A DNA stretch of 64,000 bases from Bacteroidota bacterium (GCA_009909035.1 JAAAOB010000018.1:1-64000), one strand, 5' to 3'. Positions 8,778-19,175 are shown, counted from the first letter of the stretch. A program made the numbers and translations. The notes: generated by a model not told the origin, from the letters alone.

Positions 8778-9503
8778 CTAATGGATCTTCATAATCTTTA
8801 AGTACTCGTGTACTGTTTTTTCAAGACCCCAGAAAATGGATTTGGATATGAGTGCGTGGCCAATACTGATATCCGCAAGATGGGGAACATGTTCAATCAG
8901 CACCGGGAGATTCTGCAGGTTGAGCCCGTGACCGGCATTCACCGTCATGCCTGCATCGTGAATGAGCTCAGCGGCTATTTTAAGACGCTGAAGTTCTCTT
9001 CGCTGATCTTCCGGATTGGTAACATTTGCAAATGTGCCGGTATGAAGTTCAATTGCATCGGCGCCAAGGGATTTTGCCATTTCAATATCTTTTGGATTTG
9101 GATCCAGGAACAGGGAGATATCAATACCGTTTTCTTTAAAAGGCGGAAAAACACGGGTTTTGAAATCATCGGAAACTGCGCTCATCTGTAATCCGCCCTC
9201 CGTGGTCAGTTCTTCACGTCCCTCGGGCACCAGCGTCACAAGATCGGGCTTGGTTTCCAAGCAGATGTCCATCATTTCATCCGAGGCCGCCATTTCGAAA
9301 TCAAGGATTCCGGTTACGGACGATTTCAGTTTCTGTACATCGTCATCCCGGATATGCCTCCTGTCGCCCCTCAGGTGAAATACAATCCCCCCGGCTCCGG
9401 CTTCCTCACAAACTTTGGCCGCATCAGCGGGGTCCGGGTACCCTTCACCGCGGGCATTGCGAATGGTTGCAACATGATCGATATTTACCAGTAGTCTCAT
9501 CAT
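8778..9503 (-). CDS. pdxJ: pyridoxine 5'-phosphate synthase
   Basis: Condenses 1-deoxyxylulose 5-phosphate with 3-amino-2-oxopropyl phosphate in the DXP-dependent vitamin B6 pathway. 241 residues as a TIM barrel: N-terminal LLVNIDHVATIRNARG, the FHLRGDRRHI phosphate/substrate loop, LVPEGREELTTEGG, and the C-terminal HGLNLQNLP and DISIGHALIS. Two adjacent ATG codons (9503, 9500) begin the family-conserved MRLLVN; the frame is open further upstream but that part is not conserved and approaches the divergent NlpC/P60 gene. Only 43 bases separate the two divergent starts. Confidence 0.95.
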   Translation of the reverse strand: MMRLLVNIDHVATIRNARGEGYPDPADAAKVCEEAGAGGIVFHLRGDRRHIRDDDVQKLKSSVTGILDFEMAASDEMMDICLETKPDLVTLVPEGREELTTEGGLQMSAVSDDFKTRVFPPFKENGIDISLFLDPNPKDIEMAKSLGADAIELHTGTFANVTNPEDQRRELQRLKIAAELIHDAGMTVNAGHGLNLQNLPVLIEHVPHLADISIGHALISKSIFWGLEKTVHEYLKIMKIH

Positions 9504-9546
9504 AAGATGTATTCGTTTTTCATTAAGATACAAACAACACGTACAA

Positions 9547-10053
9547 ATGTGCATTCCGGAAACAGATCAACCCTCTTTAAAGGTTACGTTCTACCTGGTC
9601 ACCGTTCTGTTTGTGTTCTCCTCATGTGGGGTGGCGAACACGTCTGCACCGGTGGCCAAGAACGGTAGTAACAGCAGCCGGGACTCTTCCGTTTTAGTGC
9701 TTTTACATCAGGCTCACCAGGAGTGGAAAGGAACGCCCTACGTTCTGGGAGGATCCGGCATAAACGGTGTGGATTGCTCATCGTTTATGCAACATCTATT
9801 CGACGACTATTTTGGATTAGATTTGCCAAGAAATACGAAGCAGCAGCTTCAAGAGGGCAGAAGCGTAAGAAGACGATATATCCGGCCCGGAGACCTCATC
9901 TTTTTCAGAACCGGCCGGGATCTTTTGCATGTTGGCGTGGCCATGGATGACGGCCGTTTTCTTCATGCATCAGTCTCATCCGGTGTTAAAATTTCTCACT
10001 TAAATCAGCAATATTGGGCATCACGGTATTTAACAACAAGAAGATTGTTGTAA
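9547..10053 (+). CDS. NlpC/P60 lipoprotein peptidase
   Basis: Cell-wall hydrolase of the C40 family, normally cutting D-Glu/DAP bonds in peptidoglycan stems. 168 residues: a hydrophilic start, a hydrophobic core and lipobox FSSC (Cys27), then the catalytic Cys77 in NGVDCSSFMQ, His128 in LLHVGVAM and His140 in FLHAS. The PYVLGGSG motif before the Cys is typical of Spr/MepS-like enzymes. It is divergent from pdxJ across 43 bases, so its promoter must overlap the pdxJ coding or leader sequence. Confidence 0.9.
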   Translation: MCIPETDQPSLKVTFYLVTVLFVFSSCGVANTSAPVAKNGSNSSRDSSVLVLLHQAHQEWKGTPYVLGGSGINGVDCSSFMQHLFDDYFGLDLPRNTKQQLQEGRSVRRRYIRPGDLIFFRTGRDLLHVGVAMDDGRFLHASVSSGVKISHLNQQYWASRYLTTRRLL

Positions 10054-10181
10054 ACCGGACACAGTTCAAATTTTATATTTTGAGTTTCCAGGCGCCTCGT
10101 AATGCACAATTTTCTGAACGCGTCTTGCCTTAGATACGTTTTTAATAATGAATCATCATTAATCTAATTCATCTACATTTT

Positions 10182-10769
10182 ATGAGTACAGTGAATCAAT
10201 CATCACTACAAAAATATACTTCTGATCTTCTTGCTCTTGAGAATCATTTCATGAACGCCTTAAAGAAGCAGAAAACATCTGAACAAATTAAGGACGAAAA
10301 AGTAATTGAACTGCTGCATGAACTGGATAAAATGACATCCTCTCACGTAATCTCCCTCGAGCATCATGTCGATAGGCTCGGCGGTGAATTGAAGAGCGAT
10401 ATCAAAACAAAAATTGCTTCATTTGCCGGGTCTCTTGCAGGTTTAATCGATGCGGCCCGAACCGATACAATGTCCAAGATGCTGCGTGATGATTATACCG
10501 CACTTTCCATGATAACAATTGGATACACAATGCTTCATACTCACGCGCTTGCCGAGGAAGATGAGCTGCTTGCAGAGCTCACCAAGGAAAACCTGACAAA
10601 TTGTACAACAATGATTACCGAAATCAGTAAAGTTGTTCCGCTTGCAGTTGCCAGAGAAGTGACGGATGATGCAGATCGTGCGGAAGAGATAGGGAACATG
10701 GCACTCAACAATACGCAGGCTGCATGGAAACCGGATGTAGTGAATCAAGAACCACAGATTGTGCAGTAG
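10182..10769 (+). CDS. uncharacterised four-helix-type protein, possibly ferritin-like
   Basis: I do not recognise the family with confidence. 195 residues, no signal peptide, no membrane segment, strongly helical and acidic/lysine-rich. It has paired His and Glu residues (SLEHHVDRLGGEL, LHTHALAEEDELL), reminiscent of ferritin-like or DUF892/YciF-type helical bundles, but no clean ExxH pair was identified. It is a single gene with its own strong terminator (10801-10839). Stress-related DUF892/DUF2383-like proteins are the closest guess. Confidence 0.6.
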   Translation: MSTVNQSSLQKYTSDLLALENHFMNALKKQKTSEQIKDEKVIELLHELDKMTSSHVISLEHHVDRLGGELKSDIKTKIASFAGSLAGLIDAARTDTMSKMLRDDYTALSMITIGYTMLHTHALAEEDELLAELTKENLTNCTTMITEISKVVPLAVAREVTDDADRAEEIGNMALNNTQAAWKPDVVNQEPQIVQ

Positions 10770-10800
10770 GCACATAACCAGAAATACAGAGTGTAGTTTG

Positions 10801-10839
10801 AGAGGCTGGGATCTTATGGTTAAGGTCTCAGCCTTTTTT
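10801..10839 (+). terminator. intrinsic terminator
   Basis: AGGCTGGGATCTT pairs over 13 positions (two G-U) with AAGGTCTCAGCCT and is followed by six T. It closes the gene at 10182. Confidence 0.9.
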
Positions 10840-10933
10840 ACTTAGATCCGGCATCTGCTGCCTTTGTAGCGGACAGAAGATTACACTCCGCTGGCGATAC
10901 GTGTTCAAATAATGAGCGCATCGAGTGCGAGAT

Positions 10934-10990
10934 GACGCTCTTTTCGGACGGCTTTTAGTGGGTTTTGACAGATGTAAGAATCGAACTTAG
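10934..10990 (+). repeat. 57-bp dispersed repeat B, copy 1
   Basis: Contains CTTTTCGGACG, CTTTTAGTGG, TTTGACAGATGTA and GAATCGAACT in the same order and spacing as the copy at 37416-37472, with about seven mismatches by eye and no gap. It is preceded by a hairpin formed by GAGCGCATC and GATGACGCTC (about 10914-10940). Confidence 0.75.
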
Positions 10991-11034
10991 TTTAAACTTT
11001 CTCTCCAAGCAGTAAAAGAGACCTGGCGACTTAT

Positions 11035-11721
11035 TCATACTAAACTAAACGCAGTCCACGGGGCCTGATCCGGCAGCGGCGCTTCGAACTCCATCTCCTG
11101 TTTCAGGGTGGGATGCTCAAGGCGGAACCTGTGGGCGTGCAGTGCAATCGGCACGTTGGATTCTTTGCCATAGCGTTTGTCTCCATGTACTGGAGCATCA
11201 ATGTGGGCAAACTGAACCCGTATTTGGTGTGCCCGACCTGTTTCAAGTTGTACAGCCACAAGGGCCATTCCATCTGATCTGTCAATGGTATTGAAGGAAA
11301 GCTTTGCGAGTTTACTTTTTTTACGGGGTGAGGGGACCACGGCCGTCCGATTGGTTTTATGGTTTTTTAAAAGGTGGTGCTCGAGTACCCCGTTTGGAGG
11401 CGGATCTCCATCCACTACCGCCAGGTAGGACTTTTTTACTTTTCTTGCCCGGATTTGTTCGCTGACCCTGGAAGCTGCCTTGGATGTTTTTGCAAATACC
11501 ATCACGCCACTTACGGGCCTGTCGAGGCGGTGCAGCAGGCCAAGAAAGACATTTCCGGGCTTGTTGTATTCCGTTTTGATGTAAGATTTGCACAGGTTCA
11601 GAAGGTCCGGACGCCCGGTGTGGTCTTCCTGTGAGAGTACTCCAGCAGGTTTGTGAACCACAAGGAGGTGATTATCTTCAAATAGTATCGGAATGTCGGG
11701 GCGGGTACCGGTGAATTTCAT
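11035..11721 (-). CDS. RluA-family RNA pseudouridine synthase
   Basis: Isomerises uridine to pseudouridine in rRNA or tRNA. 228 residues comprising just the catalytic domain, with no S4 domain. The catalytic Asp67 lies in GLLHRLDRPVSGVM; other family segments are LLVVHKPAGVLSQ and the C-terminal GRAHQIRVQFAHI and LHAHRFRLEHP. The short form resembles RluC/TruC-like stand-alone enzymes of Bacteroidota; the target uridine cannot be told from sequence. Divergent from uvrC over about 235 bases. Confidence 0.92.
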   Translation of the reverse strand: MKFTGTRPDIPILFEDNHLLVVHKPAGVLSQEDHTGRPDLLNLCKSYIKTEYNKPGNVFLGLLHRLDRPVSGVMVFAKTSKAASRVSEQIRARKVKKSYLAVVDGDPPPNGVLEHHLLKNHKTNRTAVVPSPRKKSKLAKLSFNTIDRSDGMALVAVQLETGRAHQIRVQFAHIDAPVHGDKRYGKESNVPIALHAHRFRLEHPTLKQEMEFEAPLPDQAPWTAFSLV

Positions 11722-11956
11722 GGATTGCTTTGGTTCTGAAGGGATGAAAATGATTATCTGTTGTTTTTTTGTACGTAATGATCGTCTTATCTCAAACCAA
11801 ATATGTTGGATGAACGAAAGATCTGAAACTGGTTGCGTTGAAGTTAAAACCCACCATGAGTTGTGAACGTCAGGAGAGTTCTTTCCGGGTAGCTAATATA
11901 AATGTTTTTCCCGAGGAGACTGTTTACTATTTTTATGAAAATTGAATGGTGCTCAT

Positions 11957-13807
11957 ATGTCTATCACGGTTAAAGAAAAAGTAGATCATCTGCCGCTGAG
12001 TCCCGGTGTTTACCAGTTTAAAGACAACCGCGGGAACCACCTGTATGTAGGGAAAGCGAAAAAATTAAGAAATCGCGTGCGCTCATACTTCCAGGACTCA
12101 CGCTATCACGACGGGCGACTAAAAGTGATGATTTCAAAAATTGATGACGTGGAGGTGATCGTAACCGATTCGGAAGCGGAGGCGCTGATCCTGGAGAACA
12201 ACCTGATTAAAAAGCACCAGCCACGATACAATATCATGTACCGTGATGATAAATCGTATCCCTACATATGTGTTACGAACGATTCAAAGCCCCGTGTCTA
12301 CCCAACGCGTACCGTTGTGAGAGATGGAAGTAAGTATTTCGGCCCATACGACCACGTGGGCCATATGCGGCGGATGCTGGAAACTATTCGCAAAACGTTT
12401 AACCTGTGTACGTGCGCTGTGTCACCTAAAATGATCGACAAATCGCGTGGAGCACCCAAATGGCACTCCTGTTTTGACGATTACCTGGAAAACTGTTCAG
12501 GTGACTGGGATGAGGAGGAATATCAAGCCGCCATTGAAAAAGTAGAGCGACTGCTAACCGGCAAGACCGAAGACCTGATCCGGGAGATCAAGGAAGAGAT
12601 GCAGATTGCTTCGGATGCGCTTGCGTTTGAGGAGGCGGCCCGGCTGCGGGATAGTATGGAATCGCTTGTGAAGTACAACAAGAAGATGAAGATTGTAGAC
12701 AACAAGCAGGTTAACCGCGATATTTTTGCAATAGAGATAGACGATGAGCTCCTGGAAGCGTGCGGAGTACTCTTTAAAGTCCGAGAGGGTAAATTGATCG
12801 GAAAGTTTCACCGGTTTTTGAAGAATATCTCCGAGTCTTCCCGTGATATGATGATCCAATCGTTTGTGGAAGATTATTACACCGGGCAGTTTGCAGGAGC
12901 CATTCCCGATGAGGTATATATCAGCGAAGAGATGGAAGATTCGGAACCGCTGGCAGAGTATCTTTGGGAGCAGCACAAGAAAAAAGTACCCATTCGTGTG
13001 CCGAAAATCGGGGAGAAGAAGCACCTGATCAACATGGCGATCTCTAACGCAAAACTGAACCTTGGGCAGCGTAAACTGGAGAAACAGAAGTTTGAGAAAG
13101 AACGGATTCCACAATCCGTTAAAGATCTGAAAGAGTATCTGCACCTGCAGCGGCTGCCGCGCAGAATTGAGTGTTTCGATAACTCCAACACACAGGGATC
13201 GGACCCGGTGGCTTCGATGGTCTGTTTTGTGGATTCTCAGCCGCGAAAAAGTGAATACAAGCGGTTCAAGATTAAAACCGTAGCGGGGCCCGATGATTTT
13301 GCCTCGATGAAGGAAATTGTAAAGCGCCGCTATAAACGCGTGAAAGAGGAAAAACAGCAGCCACCGGACCTGATTCTGATTGATGGTGGTAAAGGGCAGC
13401 TCAGTGCCGCAGTGGAAGCTCTCCGTGAGATCGGCTTTGAAGAAGAGTGCGAAATTGCAGGGATCGCCAAGCGGCTGGAGGAAGTTTTCGTACCCGGAAA
13501 AGCAGATCCATACATGATTCCAAAAACCTCATCGGCATTGAAGCTGCTGCAGCGTGCACGGGATGAAGCCCACCGGTTTGCGATAAACTACCATCGCAAC
13601 AAGCGAAGCAAACGGACCATTAAATCTGAGTTGACAGAAATTAACGGAATCGGGGAGAAGACAGCTGCAGAGCTGATCCGGGTTTTTGGTTCAGTTAAGA
13701 AGGTGAAGTCAGCCGGGGAAGATCAGATACAAGAGGTAATTGGCGAGAAAACAGGGAAGCGGGTTTATGACCATTTTAGTAAAGAGTCAGCGGAACCCTC
13801 AAGGTAG
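11957..13807 (+). CDS. uvrC: excinuclease ABC subunit C
   Basis: Makes both incisions in UvrABC nucleotide excision repair. 616 residues: N-terminal GIY-YIG nuclease (SPGVYQFKDNRGNHLYVGKA), UvrB-binding UVR motif around residues 200-235 (DALAFEEAARLRDSMESL), RNase H-like C-terminal nuclease with ECFDNSNTQG and LILIDGGKGQL, and a terminal (HhH)2 domain with EINGIGEKTAAELI. The ATG at 11957 directly precedes the conserved start; the frame also has a TTG at 11942, which is less likely. Confidence 0.96.
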   Translation: MSITVKEKVDHLPLSPGVYQFKDNRGNHLYVGKAKKLRNRVRSYFQDSRYHDGRLKVMISKIDDVEVIVTDSEAEALILENNLIKKHQPRYNIMYRDDKSYPYICVTNDSKPRVYPTRTVVRDGSKYFGPYDHVGHMRRMLETIRKTFNLCTCAVSPKMIDKSRGAPKWHSCFDDYLENCSGDWDEEEYQAAIEKVERLLTGKTEDLIREIKEEMQIASDALAFEEAARLRDSMESLVKYNKKMKIVDNKQVNRDIFAIEIDDELLEACGVLFKVREGKLIGKFHRFLKNISESSRDMMIQSFVEDYYTGQFAGAIPDEVYISEEMEDSEPLAEYLWEQHKKKVPIRVPKIGEKKHLINMAISNAKLNLGQRKLEKQKFEKERIPQSVKDLKEYLHLQRLPRRIECFDNSNTQGSDPVASMVCFVDSQPRKSEYKRFKIKTVAGPDDFASMKEIVKRRYKRVKEEKQQPPDLILIDGGKGQLSAAVEALREIGFEEECEIAGIAKRLEEVFVPGKADPYMIPKTSSALKLLQRARDEAHRFAINYHRNKRSKRTIKSELTEINGIGEKTAAELIRVFGSVKKVKSAGEDQIQEVIGEKTGKRVYDHFSKESAEPSR

Positions 13808-13880
13808 AAACAAATGAGGGTGCCGGATTTTGGAACAAATAACGTCGCAGTAAAAATTAAACGTATAAGAATCTATTGAA

Positions 13881-15203
13881 CTACATCATCTGCCGGTTAA
13901 AAAGATTTTCAAGAAGCTCTTGTCTGCCGCTTAGCCGGGCCGGCTCGCCTATCGATGCTGCACGATCTCTTAGCTGTTCCAGTGATCTATTTCCTTCTTT
14001 GAATGCTTTGCCCTCACCGCTTTCAAAGGATTGATACCGGCCGTCTCTAAGTTCTGCGTAAAGCGGATCGTTGATGATGTTGTTTGCAATAATCAGGGCC
14101 CGTGCAAAGGTGTCCATACCTCCAATGTGAGCGTAAAAAAGGTCTTTCGGATCAGTGGAATTTCTTCTGATTTTTGCGTCGAAGTTCAATCCTCCCGGGG
14201 CAATGCCGCCGTTTTCCAGGACAACGATCATGGCTTCTACGGCATCGCGAAGGTCCGTGGGGAAATAGTCGGTATCCCAGCCGTTTTGATTGTCACCGCG
14301 GTTGGCGTCAATGCTTCCAAGCAGGCCGGCTTCAGATGCTACGGTCAGGTCGTGGGCAAATGAATGCCCTGCAAGCGTAGCGTGATTGCCCTCAATATTG
14401 AGTTTAAAATCATCCAGCAAGTCCTGCTCCCGCAAAAACCCGATGACGGTGGCCGCATCGAAATCGTATTGCTGTTTTGTAGGTTCCATCGGTTTTGGCT
14501 CGATCAAAAAATTGCCGTTGAACCCGATGCTACGCCCATAATCCCTTGCGGCCCGTAAAAAATGGCCAAGGTTGTCGCGCTCTCTTTTCATCCGTGTGTT
14601 GAACAGGTGAGTATACCCCTCACGTCCGCCCCAAAACACATAGTTTTCGCCCCCGAGTTCTACGGTAGCTTCCAGCGCAGCTTTTACTTGAGCACCGGCA
14701 TGGCATACCACGTCGAAATCCGGATTGGTTGCAGCTCCGTTCATGTAGCGGGGGTGGCTAAACAGGTTTGCTGTTCCCCAGAGTAGTTTTAAACCGGTCT
14801 CTTTCTGGTATTGAGCCGCTAACGAGACCAGTTCTTTAAGGTTTTTTTCTGACTCGGCAACACTATCACCTTCAGGTGCAAGATCGCGGTCGTGGAAACA
14901 GTAGAAAGGGTTGCCCAGTTTAGAAAAAAATTCAAAGGCAGCGTCCAGGCGGTACTTTGCATTGTCAAGAGGGTTTGATGATCTATCCCATGGAAAGATG
15001 CGTGTACCGGCTCCAAAAGGATCCCCGTTTTCATTGTAAAAGGAATGCCAGTAGGCAACCGCGTATCGCAGGTGCTCCTTCATCGGTTGTCCAGCCACTA
15101 TCCTGGATTCATCATACCAGGTGAAAGCCAGGGGATTGTTTGAGTCGCGCCCCTCAAATTCAATTTTATTTACGTCCGGGAAATACTGATTGCTATGCAT
15201 CAT
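13881..15203 (-). CDS. xylA: xylose isomerase
   Basis: Converts D-xylose to D-xylulose. 440 residues, the length of class II enzymes. The catalytic His lies in [12 protein letters not shown]; metal- and sugar-binding stretches are [46 protein letters not shown] and GSIDANRGD. The ATG overlaps the xylB stop by four bases (ATGA-type), so translation is coupled in the order xylB-xylA. No xylose transporter or regulator is adjacent. Confidence 0.96.
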   Translation of the reverse strand: MMHSNQYFPDVNKIEFEGRDSNNPLAFTWYDESRIVAGQPMKEHLRYAVAYWHSFYNENGDPFGAGTRIFPWDRSSNPLDNAKYRLDAAFEFFSKLGNPFYCFHDRDLAPEGDSVAESEKNLKELVSLAAQYQKETGLKLLWGTANLFSHPRYMNGAATNPDFDVVCHAGAQVKAALEATVELGGENYVFWGGREGYTHLFNTRMKRERDNLGHFLRAARDYGRSIGFNGNFLIEPKPMEPTKQQYDFDAATVIGFLREQDLLDDFKLNIEGNHATLAGHSFAHDLTVASEAGLLGSIDANRGDNQNGWDTDYFPTDLRDAVEAMIVVLENGGIAPGGLNFDAKIRRNSTDPKDLFYAHIGGMDTFARALIIANNIINDPLYAELRDGRYQSFESGEGKAFKEGNRSLEQLRDRAASIGEPARLSGRQELLENLFNRQMM

Positions 15204-16708
15204 TGGGAATAAGATTGAATGTTGCGATTTAACTCTTCCAGCCAGCGTTCGTAGACCTCAAGGTAGTGTTTCCGTTGGTTGGGATTACTTTTAATGGTAG
15301 TAATTTTTTGAAGTCCCAGAAATGCATCTTTGTGTGATGTGTAAACACCTGCCCCGATTCCGGCCCCCCTTGCAGCCCCTTCTGCTCCGTCAGTTTTGTA
15401 AAGCTCAAGTGTGGAACCGGTTGTATTGACAAACGCCTCCCGAAATACCGGGCTTAGAAACATGTTGGCATAACCGGCTTTCACTGTATCTGTTTCTATC
15501 GACATTTCCTGCATAACCTGCAGCCCGTAGGTGAGAGAATAGACAACACCTTCCAGGGCAGCCCGAACGATGTGGGCATTATTGTGACGATTGAAATTGA
15601 GACCGTGTACTGATGCCCCGATATCACGATTTTCAAGGACACGCTCCGCTCCGTTGCCAAATGGCATCATCAACAGATCGTCGGCGCCAATGGAAATACC
15701 TGATGCCATCGTATTCATCTGTTCGTAACTGGGTTGGTTGTTGCCACTCAGATTATTCTTCAGCCACCGATAAAGAGCTCCGGCTCCGTTGATACAGAGA
15801 AGAACACCATAACGTGGGGTATCGGGTATGTGATTTACATGAACAAAGGTGTTCACGCGCGATTTTTTGTCATAGTCGGGACGATTGGTAATTGCGTATA
15901 GCACGCCCGATGTTCCGGCTGTCGCGGCAATTTCTCCTCTGTCCAGTACATTTAACGAGAACGCGTTGTTCGGCTGATCACCGGCCCTGTATGCAACCGG
16001 AAGACCCTGGGTGAGTCCCAGTTCGCCCGCTGCCTTTTTGGTGAGCGTTCCCTGGATTCCAAACGTGGGAGCAATATCCGGTATGAGCCTGGACGGGATA
16101 TCAAAATAGTGAAGCAGATCGTTGGCGAGGCTCTCCTGCCGGTAATCCCATAATATTGCTTCGGAGAGCCCCGGGACCGTGGTGCGAATATCTCCCGTCA
16201 TTTTCATGGCGATAAAATCTCCCGGAAGCATCATTTTATCGATTTGTTTAAATACGTCTGGCTCATGTTCCATCACCCACCGGAGTTTGGAGGCTGTGAA
16301 ATTACCGGGGGAGTTCAGGTAGCGGTGCCTCGTTCTGTCATGACCAAGGTCATTCATGGCTTTTTTACCAATATCCACGGCACGACTGTCGCACCAAATA
16401 ATGGACGGGCGAACGATCTTTTGATGTTTATCTACTGCAACCAGTCCGTGCATCTGGTAGGATATGCCAATTGCGGCGATTTCTCCGCCTTGAACCTTGG
16501 TTTTTGTGCGTAATTTGAGGATTGCTGTCATCAGTGCAGACCACCAGCGTTCCGGATGCTGTTCAGCCCAGCCAGGACTGTCTGATATTATTTCCATTTC
16601 AAGGTCAGGTGCACTTGCTGATCCTGCACTTCTACCACGCTCTATATCAAGCAGTGAAGCTTTTACGAAGGAACTGCCAATATCGACTCCTAAAAGATAT
16701 CTACTCAT
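15200..16708 (-). CDS. xylB: xylulokinase
   Basis: Phosphorylates D-xylulose to xylulose 5-phosphate, which can feed the transketolase at 22.7 kb. FGGY-type sugar kinase of 502 residues: N-terminal [16 protein letters not shown] phosphate loop, [30 protein letters not shown] in the second half and the C-terminal GGxxx-like stretch [14 protein letters not shown]. It is the first gene of the two-gene xyl operon. About 300 bases upstream, up to the sigma factor gene, hold no gene; an AGGTAG/CTACCT hairpin near 16913-16940 is the only structure noticed. Confidence 0.95.
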   Translation of the reverse strand: MSRYLLGVDIGSSFVKASLLDIERGRSAGSASAPDLEMEIISDSPGWAEQHPERWWSALMTAILKLRTKTKVQGGEIAAIGISYQMHGLVAVDKHQKIVRPSIIWCDSRAVDIGKKAMNDLGHDRTRHRYLNSPGNFTASKLRWVMEHEPDVFKQIDKMMLPGDFIAMKMTGDIRTTVPGLSEAILWDYRQESLANDLLHYFDIPSRLIPDIAPTFGIQGTLTKKAAGELGLTQGLPVAYRAGDQPNNAFSLNVLDRGEIAATAGTSGVLYAITNRPDYDKKSRVNTFVHVNHIPDTPRYGVLLCINGAGALYRWLKNNLSGNNQPSYEQMNTMASGISIGADDLLMMPFGNGAERVLENRDIGASVHGLNFNRHNNAHIVRAALEGVVYSLTYGLQVMQEMSIETDTVKAGYANMFLSPVFREAFVNTTGSTLELYKTDGAEGAARGAGIGAGVYTSHKDAFLGLQKITTIKSNPNQRKHYLEVYERWLEELNRNIQSYSQ

Positions 16709-17006
16709 ATTGAATGGGATATAACGACGGTTTCATACGGTAAAACAGATGAATTTGACTGTATGGTGTAATTTTTGTGCAACATAATCTGTTCAGTTTG
16801 GAACCAAGTCAATCAGAATGCGTACCAATAAATCAGTGTGTTATTTTATTTTTGTCGCATCAATATGTGATAGAATGTTTAGAACAGAACTCTTTCATTA
16901 CATGTACATTGTAGGTAGAGGAATCAGATCTACCTCTCGCTGCTTATGAATGTAAAGAAAATTTAATTTGTTATTTGATTAGTACGAAAGTCAAAACGGA
17001 AAGATT

Positions 17007-17642
17007 ATGCGTCTCAACAAATCAAAAAATATACCTGATAATTACGACCAGATGAAAGACCGTGAACTGGTCCATTTGTATCGCGAAAACAATGATCAGC
17101 TTGCATTTAAAGAGTTAATGAACCGGCACCAGGCCAAAGTGTACTCCTACATTTTTAGTATGGTTCACAATCGTGAAATCACCAATGATATCTTTCAGGA
17201 GACATTTACGAAGGTGATCACCAAAATGGATGACACCTACAATGAACAGGGAAAATGGATCGCTTGGGTGATGAGAATTGCACATAATGCAACAATTGAT
17301 CATATTCGAAAACAAAAACGGTTTGTCGACGTTAATGGATCGTATGATGATGATTCCAAAACAGATTTCTACGATCGCCTGCCCGACGAAGACGCAGTGG
17401 GTCAGGATGAAGAACTGGTTCTTGATGAATCAACATCAGAGTTATTAAAGCATATTTCGAACCTGCCGGAGGAACAACGTACCGTTGTTATGCTGAGGCA
17501 CTATTATGAAATGCCGTTTAAAGAGATTGCAGAATTGACGGATGTTTCAATCAATACGGCCCTTGGCAGAATGCGGTATGCTCTTATAAACCTGCGTAAA
17601 ATGTTCGATGAAGAACACCAGAAAGAACCAAACAGTGTATGA
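17007..17642 (+). CDS. ECF-type RNA polymerase sigma factor
   Basis: 211 residues with sigma region 2 (AFKELMNRHQAKVYSYIFSM, then EITNDIFQETFTKV) and region 4 (LPEEQRTVVMLRHYYEMPFKEIAEL followed by the helix NTALGRMRYALINLRK), and an acidic linker between them. It directs transcription of a regulon in response to a signal relayed by the overlapping downstream gene, a likely anti-sigma factor. The stop overlaps the next start by four bases. Target promoters are unknown; see the shared motif at 31432 and 62073. Confidence 0.92.
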   Translation: MRLNKSKNIPDNYDQMKDRELVHLYRENNDQLAFKELMNRHQAKVYSYIFSMVHNREITNDIFQETFTKVITKMDDTYNEQGKWIAWVMRIAHNATIDHIRKQKRFVDVNGSYDDDSKTDFYDRLPDEDAVGQDEELVLDESTSELLKHISNLPEEQRTVVMLRHYYEMPFKEIAELTDVSINTALGRMRYALINLRKMFDEEHQKEPNSV

Positions 17643-18220
17643 GCAATAACGATACAGATTCTATTAAATACATATTAGACGAAATGGATCCCGCCGAAAA
17701 AATCGAGTTCGAGCGGGAAGTCAACAGAGATCCCGACCTTAAAATTGAAGTTGAATCGACAAAACGTACTCTCGACAGGTTGAACGATCTGCCGAATCTC
17801 TCCCCCCCGGATTCTCTCTCCGAGACGGTGCTTGCCATGGCGGCTGATCAACCGGCCGAAAAGAGTGCTGGCGCTGTCAAATTTATGTCCGTGGCTGTCT
17901 TGCTGGTTAGTATAGCCGCTGGTTCGTTCTATTTAGAGGATCCAATAGAGTTTCCATTCGATAATCGATCGGAAGTCTCAGCAGGCCCTGCCTCATCAGC
18001 TTCAAATGGAGCGGCCGTTTCATTTCCGAACGATTATTCAAACGTACAGCCATGGGTAAACAGAGACAATATATTGAGACTTGGAAGCGTCAAAACAGGG
18101 AACGGGAGTGCCGGCCCTGTCCTCGATGCCCAGAATCAGATGATGCTTAAAAAAACAGATAGTATTACAAGCCGGGCATCAGTCGGGCCGGCATTCCGTT
18201 TGACCAGCAACAACCGCTGA
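17639..18220 (+). CDS. putative single-pass anti-sigma factor
   Basis: 193 residues, no close family recognised. The cytoplasmic N-terminus (IKYILDEMDPAEKIEFEREV) resembles the short helical zinc-free anti-sigma domains found next to ECF genes; one membrane segment spans about residues 80-97; the rest is a low-complexity periplasmic tail with a poorly structured Ser/Asn-rich C-terminus. The role is inferred from its four-base overlap with the sigma gene, its topology and its N-terminal helix pattern. Confidence 0.72.
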   Translation: MSNNDTDSIKYILDEMDPAEKIEFEREVNRDPDLKIEVESTKRTLDRLNDLPNLSPPDSLSETVLAMAADQPAEKSAGAVKFMSVAVLLVSIAAGSFYLEDPIEFPFDNRSEVSAGPASSASNGAAVSFPNDYSNVQPWVNRDNILRLGSVKTGNGSAGPVLDAQNQMMLKKTDSITSRASVGPAFRLTSNNR

Positions 18221-18270
18221 TACTTTCCTATGGCTCTATTTTAAGGGCGCAAACGAATACCCATTTCAGA

Positions 18271-18292
18271 TATTCACATACCGATGTGAATA
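18271..18292. promoter_or_regulatory. inverted pair of DnaA-box-like sites upstream of parA
   Basis: TATTCACAT-ACCG-ATGTGAATA is a perfect 9-bp inverted repeat, 75 bases before parA. The right arm with the following base reads TGTGAATAA, which matches the DnaA box TTATNCACA on the minus strand; the left arm is one base off. It could instead be a parA operator or a weak terminator of the sigma operon. Confidence 0.45.
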
Positions 18293-18366
18293 ACTTCTTT
18301 TGGTTGGGGAAATGCTGAAGCTTATATTCTAATGGCAGTAAAATTAAAATTCATGCTTCTTAGTGA

Positions 18367-19164
18367 ATGGGAAAAGTAATCTCTATTGCAAACCAAAAAG
18401 GTGGGGTCGGCAAAACCACATCAGCAATCAATCTGGCAGCAAGTCTTGCGGCTATTGAACACTCAACGCTTCTGATTGACATCGACCCCCAAAGCAACTC
18501 AACAAGCGGTCTTGGCATTGAAGCTAACACCGTTTCCACGTCTATTTATGAAATTATGGTAGGCGGCGTAGAGATGTCAGAAGCCGTGCGGGAAACCGAA
18601 CTTGATTACCTGGACCTTGTGCCATCTCATATCAACCTTGTGGGTGCTGAAATTGAGATGGTGGAACGAAGTGAGCGGGAACGTATCTTGCTTAAAGCTG
18701 TGGAAGAGGTAAAAAAAGAGTATGATTTTGTTATTATCGATTGCCCGCCATCCCTGGGGCTTTTAACCATTAACGCGTTGACATCATCTGACTCCGTTTT
18801 AATTCCCGTTCAGTGCGAATATTTTGCCCTCGAGGGTCTCGGACAGCTGCTGAATACGATTAAAATTGTTAGACAGCATCTCAATCCCGACCTCGATATT
18901 GAGGGTGTGCTCCTGACGATGTACGACACCCGCACACGCCTGTCGAACCAGGTTGCTGAAGAAGTGAAGCGATATTTTGACGATCGCGTGTTCTCCTCGG
19001 TCATCACCCGGAATGTGCGCCTTGCCGAAGCCCCAAGTTTCGGTAAACCGGCGATTCTATATGACGCCACAAGCACCGGCTCAAAAAATTATCTGGCGCT
19101 GGCAAGGGAGATTATTCAGCGAAATAAAAAAATGTTTAAAGATAGTCCCGTAGTTGCGGGTTAG
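18367..19164 (+). CDS. parA: chromosome-partitioning ATPase ParA (Soj)
   Basis: 265 residues. Deviant Walker A motif [12 protein letters not shown] near residue 10, Walker A' [13 protein letters not shown], Walker [14 protein letters not shown] and the [15 protein letters not shown] motif of chromosomal Soj/ParA proteins. Nucleoid-bound ATPase that moves ParB-parS complexes apart. Followed eleven bases later by parB with a good GGAG ribosome site. Confidence 0.96.
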   Translation: MGKVISIANQKGGVGKTTSAINLAASLAAIEHSTLLIDIDPQSNSTSGLGIEANTVSTSIYEIMVGGVEMSEAVRETELDYLDLVPSHINLVGAEIEMVERSERERILLKAVEEVKKEYDFVIIDCPPSLGLLTINALTSSDSVLIPVQCEYFALEGLGQLLNTIKIVRQHLNPDLDIEGVLLTMYDTRTRLSNQVAEEVKRYFDDRVFSSVITRNVRLAEAPSFGKPAILYDATSTGSKNYLALAREIIQRNKKMFKDSPVVAG

Positions 19165-19175
19165 GAGTTGATTAG

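Noticed and set aside
12554-13144. 196-codon minus-strand frame
   Set aside because: Mirror of uvrC; composition is that of a shadow frame.
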